From assembly GCA_965197825.1 (NCBI GenBank), contig CBDANW010000003.1:1302001-1366000 (forward strand): a DNA stretch of 64,000 nt, given 5' to 3'. The number at the start of each line of letters is the position of its first letter. The first letter of the stretch is position 1. The stretch is from CBDANW01 sp965197825. Its GTDB lineage: Bacteria > Acidobacteriota > Vicinamibacteria > Marinacidobacterales > DATDRI01. The position numbers and the translations under genes are program-made. Positions 44,044 through 52,850 of this stretch are shown piece after piece. Below the pieces are notes generated by a model, which saw only the letters and a list, made by a program, of their open reading frames with translations, was not told where the DNA came from and made no database searches.

Positions 44044-44136
44044 TGAATAGACCTCCCGCGCGCCCTTTCGGACGCGGTCGAAGATCCGGACGAGCCGAGA
44101 GAGGTCTCGGCGGCAATCTGGAGAGTGGGGCCACAA

Positions 44137-44180
44137 CAGAAAAAGCTCTCCACTCTTCCAGGGAAGAACGAGGAGCTTTG
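44137..44180 (-). terminator. Intrinsic terminator in the riboswitch leader of btuB
   Basis: On the minus strand AAAGCTCCTC pairs with GAGAGCTTT (one bulge), enclosing an inner CTTCC/GGAAG hairpin, and ends in TTTTTCTG. It lies between the aptamer and the btuB start and is a good candidate for the OFF-state terminator. Upstream bases (GGCGGCAA, complement TTGCCGCC further on) could form an alternative stem. Confidence 0.65.
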
Positions 44181-44237
44181 AAGTTGCCGCCCTCGAAACC
44201 GGACTCTTCCCATCGAAGAGCACTCCGACTTCTTAGG

Positions 44238-44428
44238 TTCGGGCAGGTTTCCTGACTTAAGGATCGATCGCTGCCGCCTGCCTTCCCTCCCATGAGGAAG
44301 TGGCCGTTGGACCTTTGTTAGAGGTCCGAACGATGGCGGCCGGCTCTCCTATCACAGTGGCGTGGGCCGTTGGGACATCTCACCCCATTCCCTATTACCC
44401 CGCGAATCGGGCACCCGAGCCTGTCCGT
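44238..44428 (-). promoter_or_regulatory. Cobalamin riboswitch
   Basis: Minus-strand leader with the conserved B12-riboswitch elements in order: AATAGGGAAT followed by GGGTGAGATGTCCC, ACGGCCCACGCCACTGT, a GAGAGCCGG arm, CACTTC...GGGAGGGAAGGC and the 3' B12 box AAGTCAGGAAACCTGCC (about 44239-44255). It lies about 195 bp upstream of btuB and is expected to repress the whole btuB-F-D-C-cob transcript at high adenosylcobalamin. Confidence 0.93.
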
Positions 44429-44444
44429 TTCAGTTGTCGCGGGC

Positions 44445-44474
44445 AGTATAGTGAACGTCTTATCGGAAGTGCAA
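44445..44474 (-). promoter_or_regulatory. Promoter of the btuB riboswitch transcript
   Basis: On the minus strand TTGCAC (44474-44469), 18 bp, TATACT (44450-44445); transcription would begin about 10 bp before the aptamer. Its -35 lies 10 bp from the -35 of the divergent pgk promoter. Confidence 0.75.
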
Positions 44475-44484
44475 CAAGATCATT

Positions 44485-44513
44485 TTGACAGCCTGCGGCG
44501 GTCTCTCTATACT
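44485..44513 (+). promoter_or_regulatory. Sigma-70 promoter of pgk-tpiA-secG
   Basis: TTGACA (44485-44490), 17 bp, TATACT (44508-44513). Predicted start near 44520, leaving a leader of about 18 nt before the pgk ATG at 44538; no Shine-Dalgarno is visible in it. Confidence 0.87.
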
Positions 44514-44537
44514 GTTGGTTTTGCTTGCCTTGTCCCC

Positions 44538-45710
44538 ATGAAGAAACTCTCCATCAAAGACCTCGACCTCGCGCACCGCATCGTCTTCATCCGTGTGGAT
44601 TTCAATGTACCGCTCGAAGACGGGAAGGTCACCGACGATACGAGAATCCGATCCACGATCCCGACGCTTGAGTACGCCATCGATGCGGGCGCTCGATTGA
44701 TCCTCGCCTCCCATCTCGGCCGCCCCAAGGGAAAGCCGAATCCAGAGATGAGCCTAGCGCCCGTCGTGAGCCGCCTCTCCGAGCTTCTCGGCCGGCCGGT
44801 CGGCTTCGACTCGGTAACTCCCGGCCCAAGAACGAAAGGTCGCGTGGAAAAACTCAAAGAAGACGTGGTGCTCCTCGAGAACCTGCGTTTTTCTCCCGGC
44901 GAAGATAAAAACGATCCCGCTCTCGCCCAATCGCTGGCCGATCTCGCCGAGGTCTACGTCAACGACGCCTTCGGAACCGCGCACCGAGCACACGCTTCCA
45001 CCGTAGGGATGGTCCAACACTTCTCTAAGGCAGCGGCCGGCCTTTTGATGGAAGAAGAGCTTCATTATTTAGGTATGGCCCTCACCGATCCGGCCCGACC
45101 CTTCGTCGCGCTCCTGGGCGGCGCCAAGGTCTCGGACAAAATCGAAGTCGTGCGGAATCTTCTCTCCAAGGTGGACCGGCTCCTCATCGGAGGCGGCATG
45201 GCCTACACGTTTCTCAAAGCCCAAGGCCTTTCCGTCGGTCGTTCCCTCGTTGAAGAGGACAAGATCGATCTCGCCAAAGAGCTCCTGGAGCACGCAGGCG
45301 ACAAGCTCAAGCTTCCGCTCGATCACGTGGTAGCCGAGTCCCTCGATGGAGGCTTCTCGGTCAAGACGGTACCCACCGGCCAAATTCCAGACGGATGGAT
45401 GGGGCTCGACGTCGGGCCGGAGACCGTTGCTGCCTACAATAGACGCATCGGCGAGGCCAAAATGATAGTCTGGAACGGTCCGATGGGCGTCTTCGAGAAA
45501 AAGCCCTTCGCTCACGGAACCCTGAAGGTTGCCGAGGCCGTGGCTTCGAGCGAAGCCACTTCGATCGTCGGCGGCGGAGACTCCATCCTGGCGGTTCACC
45601 GTGCCGGAGTCGCCGGTCGCATCACCCATATTTCGACGGGCGGCGGGGCGTCGCTCGAGTTCCTGGCCGGGGCAAAGCTTCCCGGTGTCAAGGCCTTGAC
45701 GGATGCGTAA
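44538..45710 (+). CDS. pgk: Phosphoglycerate kinase
   Basis: 390 residues; makes ATP from 1,3-bisphosphoglycerate. Marks: RVDFNVPLEDGKVTDDTRI, ASHLGRPKGKPNPEMSLAPV, VLLENLRFSPGE, VNDAFGTAHRAHAST and C-terminal IVWNGPMGVFEKKPF, with VGGGDSILA for nucleotide binding. The ATG is placed from the promoter and from family length; an upstream in-frame start would cross the promoter. It overlaps tpiA by 8 bp. First gene of a glycolytic operon. Confidence 0.97.
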   Translation: MKKLSIKDLDLAHRIVFIRVDFNVPLEDGKVTDDTRIRSTIPTLEYAIDAGARLILASHLGRPKGKPNPEMSLAPVVSRLSELLGRPVGFDSVTPGPRTKGRVEKLKEDVVLLENLRFSPGEDKNDPALAQSLADLAEVYVNDAFGTAHRAHASTVGMVQHFSKAAAGLLMEEELHYLGMALTDPARPFVALLGGAKVSDKIEVVRNLLSKVDRLLIGGGMAYTFLKAQGLSVGRSLVEEDKIDLAKELLEHAGDKLKLPLDHVVAESLDGGFSVKTVPTGQIPDGWMGLDVGPETVAAYNRRIGEAKMIVWNGPMGVFEKKPFAHGTLKVAEAVASSEATSIVGGGDSILAVHRAGVAGRITHISTGGGASLEFLAGAKLPGVKALTDA

Positions 45711-46476
45711 ACCGTTCATCGCAGGAAACTGGAAGATGCACAAGACGGCAGCCGAAGCATCGGGACTCGCGAAGGAGCTCGCCGACTCCTGCCGAGGTTT
45801 GGACGACATCGACATCGCCGTCGCCCCGCCTTTCACCGCCCTCGCCGCGGTGCGAAAGGCACTCGAAGGAACGGCCATCGCGCTGGGCGCCCAGAACATG
45901 CACTGGGAAAACAAGGGGGCTCTTACAGGAGAGATATCACCGGTGATGCTCCGTGATGCCGGGTGCCGTTACGCCATCTTGGGACACTCCGAGCGCCGGC
46001 AATACTTCGGCGAGACTGACGAGACCGTGAATCGGAAAGTGCTCGCGGCTTTTTCTAACAGTCTCATCCCCATCGTCTGCGTCGGCGAGTCCGAAGAGGA
46101 GCGGGATCGGAACGTGACCTTCGTGATCGTGGACCGCCAAATCAGCGGCGCGCTCGAGAACGTGACGGCCGGCCAGCTCGCCAACCTGGTCGTCGCCTAC
46201 GAGCCGATCTGGGCCATCGGCACTGGCCGCACCGCCACACCCGCTCAGGCCCAGGAGGTGCACCAAGCCATCCGCGCCAAGCTCGGTAAGCTTCTTGGCA
46301 ACGATGCCGCCGCCGGAGTGCGTATCCTCTATGGTGGAAGCGTCAAGCCCGATAACGTCGATTCTCTCATGGCCGAGCCCGACATCGACGGCGCGCTGGT
46401 CGGGGGAGCCAGCCTCGAACCCCGATCTTATGAGAGAATATGTAAGTTCGAACGGAGTAGGAAAGGAATATCATGA
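45703..46476 (+). CDS. tpiA: Triosephosphate isomerase
   Basis: 257 residues. RKPFIAGNWKMHKT opening, catalytic His in AILGHSERRQYFGE, catalytic Glu in VVAYEPIWAIGTGRTATPAQAQE, phosphate loop RILYGGSVKPDN and DGALVGGASLE. Overlaps pgk by 8 bp and secG by 4 bp (ATGA), so the three are translationally coupled. Confidence 0.97.
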   Translation: MRKPFIAGNWKMHKTAAEASGLAKELADSCRGLDDIDIAVAPPFTALAAVRKALEGTAIALGAQNMHWENKGALTGEISPVMLRDAGCRYAILGHSERRQYFGETDETVNRKVLAAFSNSLIPIVCVGESEEERDRNVTFVIVDRQISGALENVTAGQLANLVVAYEPIWAIGTGRTATPAQAQEVHQAIRAKLGKLLGNDAAAGVRILYGGSVKPDNVDSLMAEPDIDGALVGGASLEPRSYERICKFERSRKGIS

Positions 46477-46892
46477 CCATCGTTTTGACTATTCTTCACA
46501 TCGCGGTCTCCTTCGTCCTCATCCTGGTTGTGCTGGCCCAACAGGGCAAAGGCCAGGATCTGGCGAGCGCGTTCGGCGGCGGCGGCTCCTCGGCCGCCTT
46601 CGGAGCCCGGGGCGCGGCCACGTTCATGGCCAAGGTCACGACCGGCGCCGCGATCCTCTTCATGCTGACCTCGCTGGGACTTTCGTATTTCAGGCCGGCC
46701 ATTGGCGGGGGATCCGTCGTCCCGGCCGACCCTCCCGCGCAGACCGTACCCAGCGATGTGGGACTAGAAGAGACGCCTCCGATTGAAGGCATGGATCCGC
46801 CAGACCAGCCCGACGAAGCCGGGGAGACGACTCCCGCCGAGAGTGAGGGTGAGCCAGAAGGCACGGCCGAAGAGGCCGAACCTTCCCAGTAA
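46473..46892 (+). CDS. secG: Preprotein translocase subunit SecG
   Basis: 139 residues. Two membrane helices (IVLTILHIAVSFVLILVVLAQ and TGAAILFMLTSLGLSYF) with the QQGKGQDLASAFGGGGSSAAFGARGAATFM loop that defines SecG. The C-terminal 60 residues are acidic and Pro-rich (EETPPIEGMDPPDQPDEAGE) and longer than in most SecG. The pgk-tpiA-secG order is common in bacteria. It is a component of the SecYEG channel. Confidence 0.93.
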   Translation: MTIVLTILHIAVSFVLILVVLAQQGKGQDLASAFGGGGSSAAFGARGAATFMAKVTTGAAILFMLTSLGLSYFRPAIGGGSVVPADPPAQTVPSDVGLEETPPIEGMDPPDQPDEAGETTPAESEGEPEGTAEEAEPSQ

Positions 46893-46924
46893 CGGGTCAC
46901 ACCGAACGCGACCGTCTTATCATT

Positions 46925-46933
46925 TGCTATAAT
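46925..46933 (+). promoter_or_regulatory. Extended -10 promoter of tRNA-Leu
   Basis: TGC-TATAAT (TATAAT at 46928-46933) is a consensus extended -10 element; no convincing -35 hexamer lies 17 bp upstream. The tRNA begins 50 bp further on. Confidence 0.65.
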
Positions 46934-46982
46934 TGCCTCTCTTTGGGCCCTCGAGACGGAGGCCCGAAGCAACCCGCCGAGT

Positions 46983-47067
46983 GCCGAAGTGGTGGAACTG
47001 GCAGACACGTGCGCTTGAGGGGCGTATGGGGCGACCCGTGGGGGTTCGAATCCCCCCTTCGGCACCA
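46983..47067 (+). tRNA. tRNA-Leu (GAG)
   Basis: An 85-nt class II tRNA. Acceptor GCCGAAG pairs with CTTCGGC, D-arm TGGTGGAACTGGCAGACAC, anticodon stem TGCGC/GCGTA around the loop TTGAGGG (anticodon GAG), a long variable arm, T-arm GGGGTTCGAATCCCC, and encoded ACCA. Its last 20 bp recur twice downstream. Confidence 0.95.
47048..47067 (+). repeat. att-like core 1 (3' end of tRNA-Leu)
   Basis: The 20 bp starting GAATCCCCCC and ending GGCACCA are repeated exactly at 50889-50908 and 54956-54975. The 3' end of tRNA genes is the usual attachment site of tyrosine-recombinase elements. I read this copy as the boundary (attL) of integrated DNA. Confidence 0.75.
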
Positions 47068-47130
47068 ATCGAGACATGCTCGATCAAGATCCACTTGTTT
47101 GCCAAGTCGGGCAAGCTTTACGCCTTACAC

Positions 47131-47801
47131 TCACCTCGGCAGGATGGTGCCCTCGATGTGAGCCGAGTTGAGCAGCGGCGGCGGGGTCCATTCTCCGGTG
47201 ACGATCTCGGACCGTGGCCAGTACAGCCGCAGGACCATGTTGAAGTCATCCGCCGGCGCCGGCAGCCAGTTCGCCTCCCTGTCCGCACCGGGCGATTCGT
47301 GCTGGATGTAGATGTCCAGCGATCCGTCGCTGTTGAACTTGAGCTTGTCGCGATCGCCGATGGCATAGCGGCCGATCGGGTTCTCGACCATGTAGCCGTC
47401 GCCGTTGTACATCGTCAGCCGGTCTCCGGCAAAGAGGCGACCACTGGTTCGCTCGACACGTCCCACCAGACGAGCGAATAGAGCGTGTCGGCGTTTGGCC
47501 GCACGACCTCGCGTTTCGTAGGATCGGGGAACTGCCGCACATGGACGAGCTGGTTCATAGGGGCGAATGAGCCTATCGGCGCCTCCACGTTGGTGAAGGC
47601 GCGGCGCGTGATCTCCATCAGGACCATCGGGTAGGCGTAAACGTAGGCGTCGACGCCAATCTCATACGGACGGTCATCAGGGGACGCGGGGGCAGCGGTC
47701 AGTGGAAGCATCAGTGCCGCCACCAGAATTGGAACGAGCAGACGCCGGCGCCGGGCGCCGTCTCGTGAAACGACCTTCGAGTGCAGGCTTGGCTTGGTCA
47801 T
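47131..47801 (-). pseudogene. DUF1254/DUF1214 protein with large internal deletion
   Basis: The first part (47801 to about 47460) has a signal peptide and the DUF1254 opening (GVDAYVYAYPMVLMEITRR, PNADTLYSLVWWDVSSEPVV). The second (about 47460-47131, another frame) is the C-terminal DUF1214 end (LTMYNGDGYMVENPIGRY, DGSLDIYIQHESPG, NWLPAPADDFNMVLRLYWP). The middle, probably 200 or more residues, is missing and the frames do not match. Function of the family is unknown. Confidence 0.85.
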
Positions 47802-47870
47802 CGGAATGACTCCTTGTTTCGTTACGGATAAGACTGCGACCTGGAGCACCTTGTACGAAGCTCTACCGCG

Positions 47871-48097
47871 CTACGGCGTATACCAGATCGGAGACGTGTA
47901 CGCTCGCTCTGGTGTATCAACTCAGCGTCTTCGGGGGGGGCGACCCCGTAAAACGCCTGGTCGTACGCAAGCCAGGTCGGCGTCGGGATCTCGAGCACGC
48001 GAACGTAGTAGAACGCGCGATGGGAAGCATCGAAATCCGGATCGCTCCAATATCCGAATAGCAACGCATCGCCGATCGTATTGGTGTAGCTCGCCTC
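47871..48097 (-). pseudogene. DUF3604 protein, C-terminal fragment with frameshift
   Basis: About 75 codons: ASYTNTIGDALLFGYWSDPDF, YYVRVLEIPTPTWLAYDQAF, then a one-base shift, then ERAYTSPIWYTP and TAG. These are the last residues of the DUF3604 family. The main part is missing; upstream sequence is unrelated. Confidence 0.75.
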
Positions 48098-48308
48098 GGT
48101 AGTCCAAGGTCACGACGAAACTGCCCTGGAAGTCCTCATTGCGCTTATAGGCTTCCCATTTCGCCGACAGCAGGAGCCAGCCGCTTGCGGCCAACTGGTC
48201 ATCCGTAAGGGACTCGGAAGCATGTTGAACAATCCCCGAGTAGTTGATCGCCACCCCAAGGCCGTATCTCTGGTAAAGCCTCCTTTTGATGTTGCGAGCT
48301 ACCCTCAG
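48098..48308 (-). pseudogene. Unrecognised protein fragment
   Basis: An open stretch on the minus strand (LGVAINYSGIVQHASESLTD, then SGWLLLSAKWEAYKRNEDFQ, SFVVTLDYRG) with protein-like composition, bounded on the right by the edge of IS-F and on the left by the DUF3604 fragment in the same frame. It may be the remains of an outer-membrane porin-like strand region, but I do not recognise the family. Confidence 0.35.
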
Positions 48309-49646
48309 AAGGTGTGGAAATAAAGTAAAGGCGGAGTAACCTTCCGCGTCACGAAACACGGCGTGAAGGGGCCAACGGAAGGAGACACCGCCATGAAGGA
48401 AAAGACCACAGGACGACGGAGCTCGTCAAGGGTGGCTTGGGAGTCGCTGGAGAAGTGGGCGAGGCTTGAGATCCAGGATTGGGTGCAGGAGCTGATGGTA
48501 GCCGAAGTCACGGAGCTTCTCGGGCGTGAGAAATCGGAGAGACGGAAGCCCGTGGACACAACGGCGGGCTATCGAAATGGATACGGTAAGCCTCGGAAGC
48601 TGACGATGAGCGTGGGCACAGTGACGGTTCGCCGGCCGAGAGTACGGGACGTGGAGGAGAGGTTCGAAAGTCGAGTGCTTCCGCTGTTCAAGCGTCGGAG
48701 CGAAACGGTGAGCGAGTTGATTCCGGAGCTGTACCTGCATGGACTAGCTCACGGAGATTTCGATCTGGCGCTCCGCGGGCTTCTAGGGGAGGACGCTCCA
48801 CTTTCTCCCAGCACGGTGTCGCGGCTGAAACAGAAATGGCAGGGAGAGTACGAGCAGTGGCTAGCTAGCCCACTGGAAGAACTCGAGCTCGTGTACCTGT
48901 GGGTAGATGGCGTGTACGTGAAGGCCGGCCTTGAGAAGGACAAGGCGGCGGTGCTAGTTGCGGTTGGTGGCCTGTCCGACGGGACGAAAATCGTCCTGAC
49001 GCTGGAGGCCGGGCATCGAGAATCCGAAGCGTCATGGTCGTCGCTGCTACGGAGACTGAAGAAGCGCGGTCTGAGATGTCCCCGTTTGGTGATCGGTGAC
49101 GGGCATCTGGGCCGCGACCCGAAACGTATTTCCAGAAGCTGAGGAACAGCGGTGCTGGAACCACCGAATCCTCAACGTACTGGACCGGATTCCGAAAAGG
49201 GACCAGGCGCAGGCCAAGCCGCTGTTGACGGCGATCCCCTACGCCACCAGCCTGCAGGAGTGCGAGACGAAGAAGGCCAAGTTCCAGGATTGGTGCTTGC
49301 GCAAGGGTCTTCCGGGGGCCGCGCACGTGCTCGACGAGGACTGGGAGCGGATGGTCAGCTTTTATTCCTTTCCCAAGCCTCACTGGCAACACCTTCGCAC
49401 GAGCAACGTCGTGGAGTCACCGTTCGCTGCACTGAGATTGAGAACGGATGCGGCCAAAAGGTTCAAGAAAGTCGAGTCCGCCACTGCGACAATCTTCAAA
49501 CTGCTTCTGGTTGCGGAGAAGAATTTTCGCCGGCTCAACGCACCGGAGCTGATGCGAGAGGTTCACCTGGGCGTTCGATTTGAAGATGGAGACAGGGTAA
49601 CGGAGTCGTCGAAGGTTGCTGCTGCCTGAACTTTTTTACACACCTA
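48309..49646 (+). mobile_element. IS256-family element IS-F
   Basis: About 1.34 kb around one transposase gene. The tips AAGGTGTGGAAATAAAGT (left, near 48309) and, on the opposite strand, AGGTGTGTAAAAAAGTT (right, complement ending near 49646) form an imperfect inverted repeat. No target duplication is seen. It lies inside the putative integrated region and differs clearly from IS-A and IS-B. Confidence 0.75.
48393..49629 (+). pseudogene. IS-F transposase (IS256 family), frameshifted
   Basis: The ATG at 48393 has AAGGAG upstream. The first 250 codons (VAEVTELLGREKSERRKP, TTAGYRNGYGKPRKLTMS, LVYLWVDGVYVKAGLE with the first Asp, RLVIGDGHLG with the second) end in TGA at 49140. The rest is in another frame from about 49110 (WAATRNVFPEAEEQRCWNHR, PHWQHLRTSNVVESPFAALRLR with the catalytic Glu). 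The shift lies exactly at the GDG.LG.W motif. Confidence 0.9.
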
Positions 49647-49965
49647 TTGACAAGAGCTCAGTGTTGCCCAGCCTTGAGGCTTGAGCTGCGGGATGAGTGA
49701 GCCCGGCTGCGGCATGCTATTAGGCAAGTCTGTTTGAACGTCCGGAGCATTCGCGCCCAGGAACCCCATATCGTTGTTAAGAACAAGAGTGGTAGCTTCT
49801 TCTCCTTTTTCTTCCTCCGCCTATGTTTGTGCCTGCACCTGCGTGTTGAGCAACAGGATGGGCACAGTAAAGGTGACTGAAACACGCAGAGGCAGGAGAA
49901 CATGCCTAGCGGAACTAGCTCCTGATGCCCTCATCAAGGCGTCCAATAGGCAGATTTTCATCGTC
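49647..49965. other. Gene-poor stretch between IS-F and the DUF6868 gene
   Basis: No intact gene is seen. On the minus strand about 50 codons at 49665-49815 (TTLVLNNDMGFLGANAPDVQ, then TDLPNSMPQPGSLIPQLKPQ) have protein-like composition and may be the rest of a gene lost when IS-F arrived. No RNA or terminator was recognised. Confidence 0.4.
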
Positions 49966-50211
49966 CTAGCCCATAATTTTCAAAGCAATGTAGGGAATGA
50001 GATTTAGAACAAATATGGCGATCTTGTATTGCCTCAGATACTGAAAATACTGACGCGATAATTCGACTTCATCTAATCCGAACATTTTGCGATGTGTTCT
50101 CACGGCCGGACCACGCATCAGAGTCACGAAAATGAACGCAACAACAAGTACTCCTATGTTGAGAGCGGTACACCAGCCAAGAAATATTGTCAGTGTTTCA
50201 AGTGAGTTCAT
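49966..50211 (-). CDS. DUF6868-like small membrane protein
   Basis: An 81-residue protein with two hydrophobic segments (LTIFLGWCTALNIGVLVVAF and KIAIFVLNLIPYIALKIMG) around a conserved hydrophilic loop (MFGLDEVELSRQYFQYLRQY). I associate this pattern with DUF6868. GGAGGCGAA precedes the ATG at 50211, an excellent Shine-Dalgarno. It is one of the few undamaged genes of the region; function unknown. Confidence 0.75.
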   Translation of the reverse strand: MNSLETLTIFLGWCTALNIGVLVVAFIFVTLMRGPAVRTHRKMFGLDEVELSRQYFQYLRQYKIAIFVLNLIPYIALKIMG

Positions 50212-50228
50212 GTTTCGCCTCCTAAATT

Positions 50229-50369
50229 TCACATATTGACGACGTTGAACGTTTCGGGAAGAACTTTGACGGTGACTTCGCGGCCAAGCTTGGTATCTCT
50301 CGGGCGGTAGACTTCTCGCATACCGCCGGCACGGATCGGGGAGAGGATTTGATAAGGGCCCAACGTTTT
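50229..50369 (-). pseudogene. Ser/Thr kinase N-lobe fragment
   Basis: About 45 codons ending in TGA: TLGPYQILSPIRAGGMREVY, RPRDTKLGREVTVKVLPE. This is the glycine loop and VAVK region of a Hanks-type kinase with two loop glycines replaced (GAGGMGEV has become RAGGMREV). Everything after is gone. It is a third kinase relic like those at 12909-14957. Confidence 0.75.
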
Positions 50370-50768
50370 TCTAGGAGGAAGCGACGCCACCTAGCACCTT
50401 GACGCTGGCCCGGTACGGACGCTAGTTCAGCACACGTCGAAAAGTCAAGTCTATTTCGCCTGGGTTGGGGTATCCAGCTAGTCGATATCAGAGGCTTGCG
50501 CATATGCCTGGCGAAACAATCTTGCCCGGGCAAGTTTTTGCGAAATCTCGCCACCTTTCGGCTCTTAGTGCGGGAGGTTTGAGCGGCCGAACAGATCCCC
50601 GAAGCCTGGTTGACTCGACCGCGCGCGATGCACCATGGTGCCGCTCCGCCTCAGTTGGCGCGCCGCCGGGACAAGGTGCTACCAAACCAGTATCGGAAAA
50701 TGATGGCATGTTGCGGTCGCGAGTCAAGAAGTGGACCGAATGTACTTCTCCACCGCTGACCACATTCT

Positions 50769-50908
50769 GGCCACGAACTCGCCGCCACCAGACGGAAAAG
50801 ACAGCACGAGACACCACGTCGTTCCGTAGAAACCACCGTGAAATAACACTAGGCGGAAAAGGCGGCAGAGGGCGATAACGTCCTGGTAGAATCCCCCCTT
50901 CGGCACCA
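50769..50908 (+). repeat. Island end repeat 1 with att-like core
   Basis: A 140-bp sequence about 80 percent similar to 54837-54975, ending in the exact 20-bp tRNA-Leu 3' core (50889-50908). Shared islands include ACACCACGTCG, GTGAAATAACACTAG, CGGAAAAGGCGGCAGAGG and CGATAACGTCC. No convincing gene was found in it; it is probably the conserved end of an integrative element. Confidence 0.75.
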
Positions 50909-51038
50909 GCCTTCGCTCACGGCTGACCTCGTGACGTGAGCTACGGCTGGCTAGCCAGGGCTTCACGAGCGACCTGTCCGACGAAGCCCGAAGGGCGTAG
51001 TTGGAAGGCTGCCCGCCATAGCCCGAAGGGCGGCGGCG

Positions 51039-51560
51039 TCAGAGTCGCGGGTCGTTCAGCCAGGAATCGAGATCCTTCAATCGGCCGAGCTCGTCAGCCC
51101 ATTTCCGCGCGTCCTCGCGCATCTCCCCGTATTGCTTCAACAGCTCAGCCACGTCCCAGAGGTCACGTGCACCGCCGGCTTGGATCTTCAGCCTGATCAG
51201 GTCCGCCAAGTCGACGATCCGAAGCTCGGTTCCATCCGGCAGTGTAACTCCAGTAGCTTTTTCCCAGGCGATCGGGACCAGCGGAGGGATCACCTGAAAC
51301 GGTACGCTGCCGATCTTGCCGTGAAGCACCCAAGGTAAGTCTCCCTGGAGCACGTCCCCACGCCGAAGCTCCGCAGGAACTTTGTGATTCGATAGACGCG
51401 TCTGGAGTGATTCCGGGTCGAGGTTAGAGACGAAATCGATATCTTCGGTTGCGCGGACATGCCCCCAAGCAGATACGGCGAGGCCGCCGATGAGTAGACA
51501 CTCGTTTCCCAGAATCGAGGAGAGTCGCGCGGCGGCGCTAGTGAGCTCGTCCGCTTCCAT
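51039..51560 (-). CDS. Nucleotidyltransferase, AbiEii/DUF6036-like
   Basis: A 173-residue protein of the minimal nucleotidyltransferase superfamily. LIGGLAVSAWGHVRATEDIDFV holds the GG...(x)n DxD-like catalytic signature (GG plus D-I-D) near residues 22-43; LPDGTELRIVDLADLIRLKIQAGGARDLWDV is typical of AbiEii and DUF6036 proteins. The ATG at 51560 starts at the conserved helix; GTG at 51593 is possible. AbiEii is the toxin of abortive-infection systems, but close relatives have other roles. A small ORF overlaps its start. Confidence 0.78.
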   Translation of the reverse strand: MEADELTSAAARLSSILGNECLLIGGLAVSAWGHVRATEDIDFVSNLDPESLQTRLSNHKVPAELRRGDVLQGDLPWVLHGKIGSVPFQVIPPLVPIAWEKATGVTLPDGTELRIVDLADLIRLKIQAGGARDLWDVAELLKQYGEMREDARKWADELGRLKDLDSWLNDPRL

Positions 51561-51711
51561 GGGTCCGCGCGAGGTTCTTCCGTACTTGTTCACGGAGAGA
51601 CAGGCACAAGGCGCTGAGCGCAGCGCAGCGAATCAAGCGTTCGCGCATCTCGCGAACGAGCTCCTTCTTGCGCGCCCTTGACGGTGACGAACTATCTTCA
51701 TTGGTGACCAT
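51538..51711 (-). CDS. Small basic ORF overlapping the nucleotidyltransferase
   Basis: 57 codons from an ATG at 51711 to TAG at 51540-51538, in a different frame from the nucleotidyltransferase and overlapping its start by 23 bp. The product is strongly basic and helical (SRARKKELVREMRERLIRCA, REQVRKNLART). It has no clear Shine-Dalgarno and no recognised domain. Such an overlapping small gene ahead of a nucleotidyltransferase is reminiscent of toxin-antitoxin pairs, but no homology supports it. Confidence 0.4.
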   Translation of the reverse strand: MVTNEDSSSPSRARKKELVREMRERLIRCAALSALCLSLREQVRKNLARTHGSGRAH

Positions 51712-51818
51712 GATGAATATTCTACCGCGAACCGCCTCCCCGCGCTCGACCCGGAGTCGGTCGTCGCCTTCTGCTTGTCCTACCTTTGGTTGGAAAAGTG
51801 GTTCGAACGAATCCCCCT

Positions 51819-52850
51819 TTACACACCAACTGAAATCCAGGTCCCTCTACTCCTTGAGCCGGACAGGCCCAGCGTGTAACCCCTGCGCGCGAAATCGGGC
51901 GGGCTCTCAAGGACTGGCCCGCGATCGCCGCGTCGAGCGTCACCAGCCTGGTTCTCCCGGAATCTAAGACTGAACCGCCCCGGGTTTTCCGGAGACTGTT
52001 TTAGTTGAGTCTCGCCATCTCTAGCGAGCCTTCCTGCGACATGCACCATACACTTGGCAGTGATCCGCAGCGGTGAACGCGGCGCCATCGAAGAGGCGTC
52101 GGCCATATGGATGACCTTGCTTGCCTGGACCGTGCGCTGATTCAACAGCTGGTCCATGTTCTCGCCCGCATGACGTCGTCCGCTCGCGTACAGAACGATC
52201 GGAGCAAGCGTTTTGTCCAAGCCACGGGCAACAATGCCCGTGGTGAAGATGCCCGTTCGCTCGCCTTGAGCTAAAGTCTCGTTCTCCGCCATCAATGTGA
52301 GAATCCGAACTCCGGTGTCGTCACTGTGAACCAGAGGCCGGTTCGCGGCGAGTGTTTCCATGTGGCGAAAAACCGGCAACACGGCGTTGGCCATTGCTTC
52401 GGCGCGTTCGAACTGCGTGGAGGCCCCCGCCCACTTCTGCCACTGCGCCAGGCGGTGATGAGGCATGCCCATGGCGTAGCGCAATACCGAAACGACCGCA
52501 TCCACACTCGGATGGTACTTGCTTGCTCCAGCCTGAGGCGGAAGCGGCGCGGTGAACGTCTTCTGGCAACCTGCGCATCGCAGCATCTGGCGTTCGTATA
52601 CCGTCGCCTGGATCGGGGGCTGAGCTTTCAGCTCCACATCCTTTCTCGGAGCTTGGGTGTCATAGAGCTTGCCTTGGCACAGAGGCTCGGGGTATGGGCC
52701 GCCCGCTTTCACTTCGCCATGGCTCACCGTCTCCCGTTTGGCGCCTGTGTAGTCCTTGGCCCCATTACGGCCATGACACTTTCTCTTTCCTTTCCTTTTC
52801 CGCTTCTTTCCGTTTCGCGCGCGGAGCGGCTCAGCCCGCTCGACCTTCAT
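51819..52850 (-). pseudogene. IS66-like transposase, C-terminus lost
   Basis: Zinc-finger part (MLRCAGCQKTFTAPLPPQAG) and DDE part (LVHSDDTGVRILTLMAENE, VLYASGRRHAGENMDQLL, IHMADAS) of an IS66-type transposase. After ITAKCMVHVAGRLA the sequence is no longer recognisable and the last third, including the catalytic Glu region, is missing. The lysine-rich start (NGKKRKRKGKRK) is typical. It overlaps a DUF4338 fragment at its 5' end. Confidence 0.75.
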
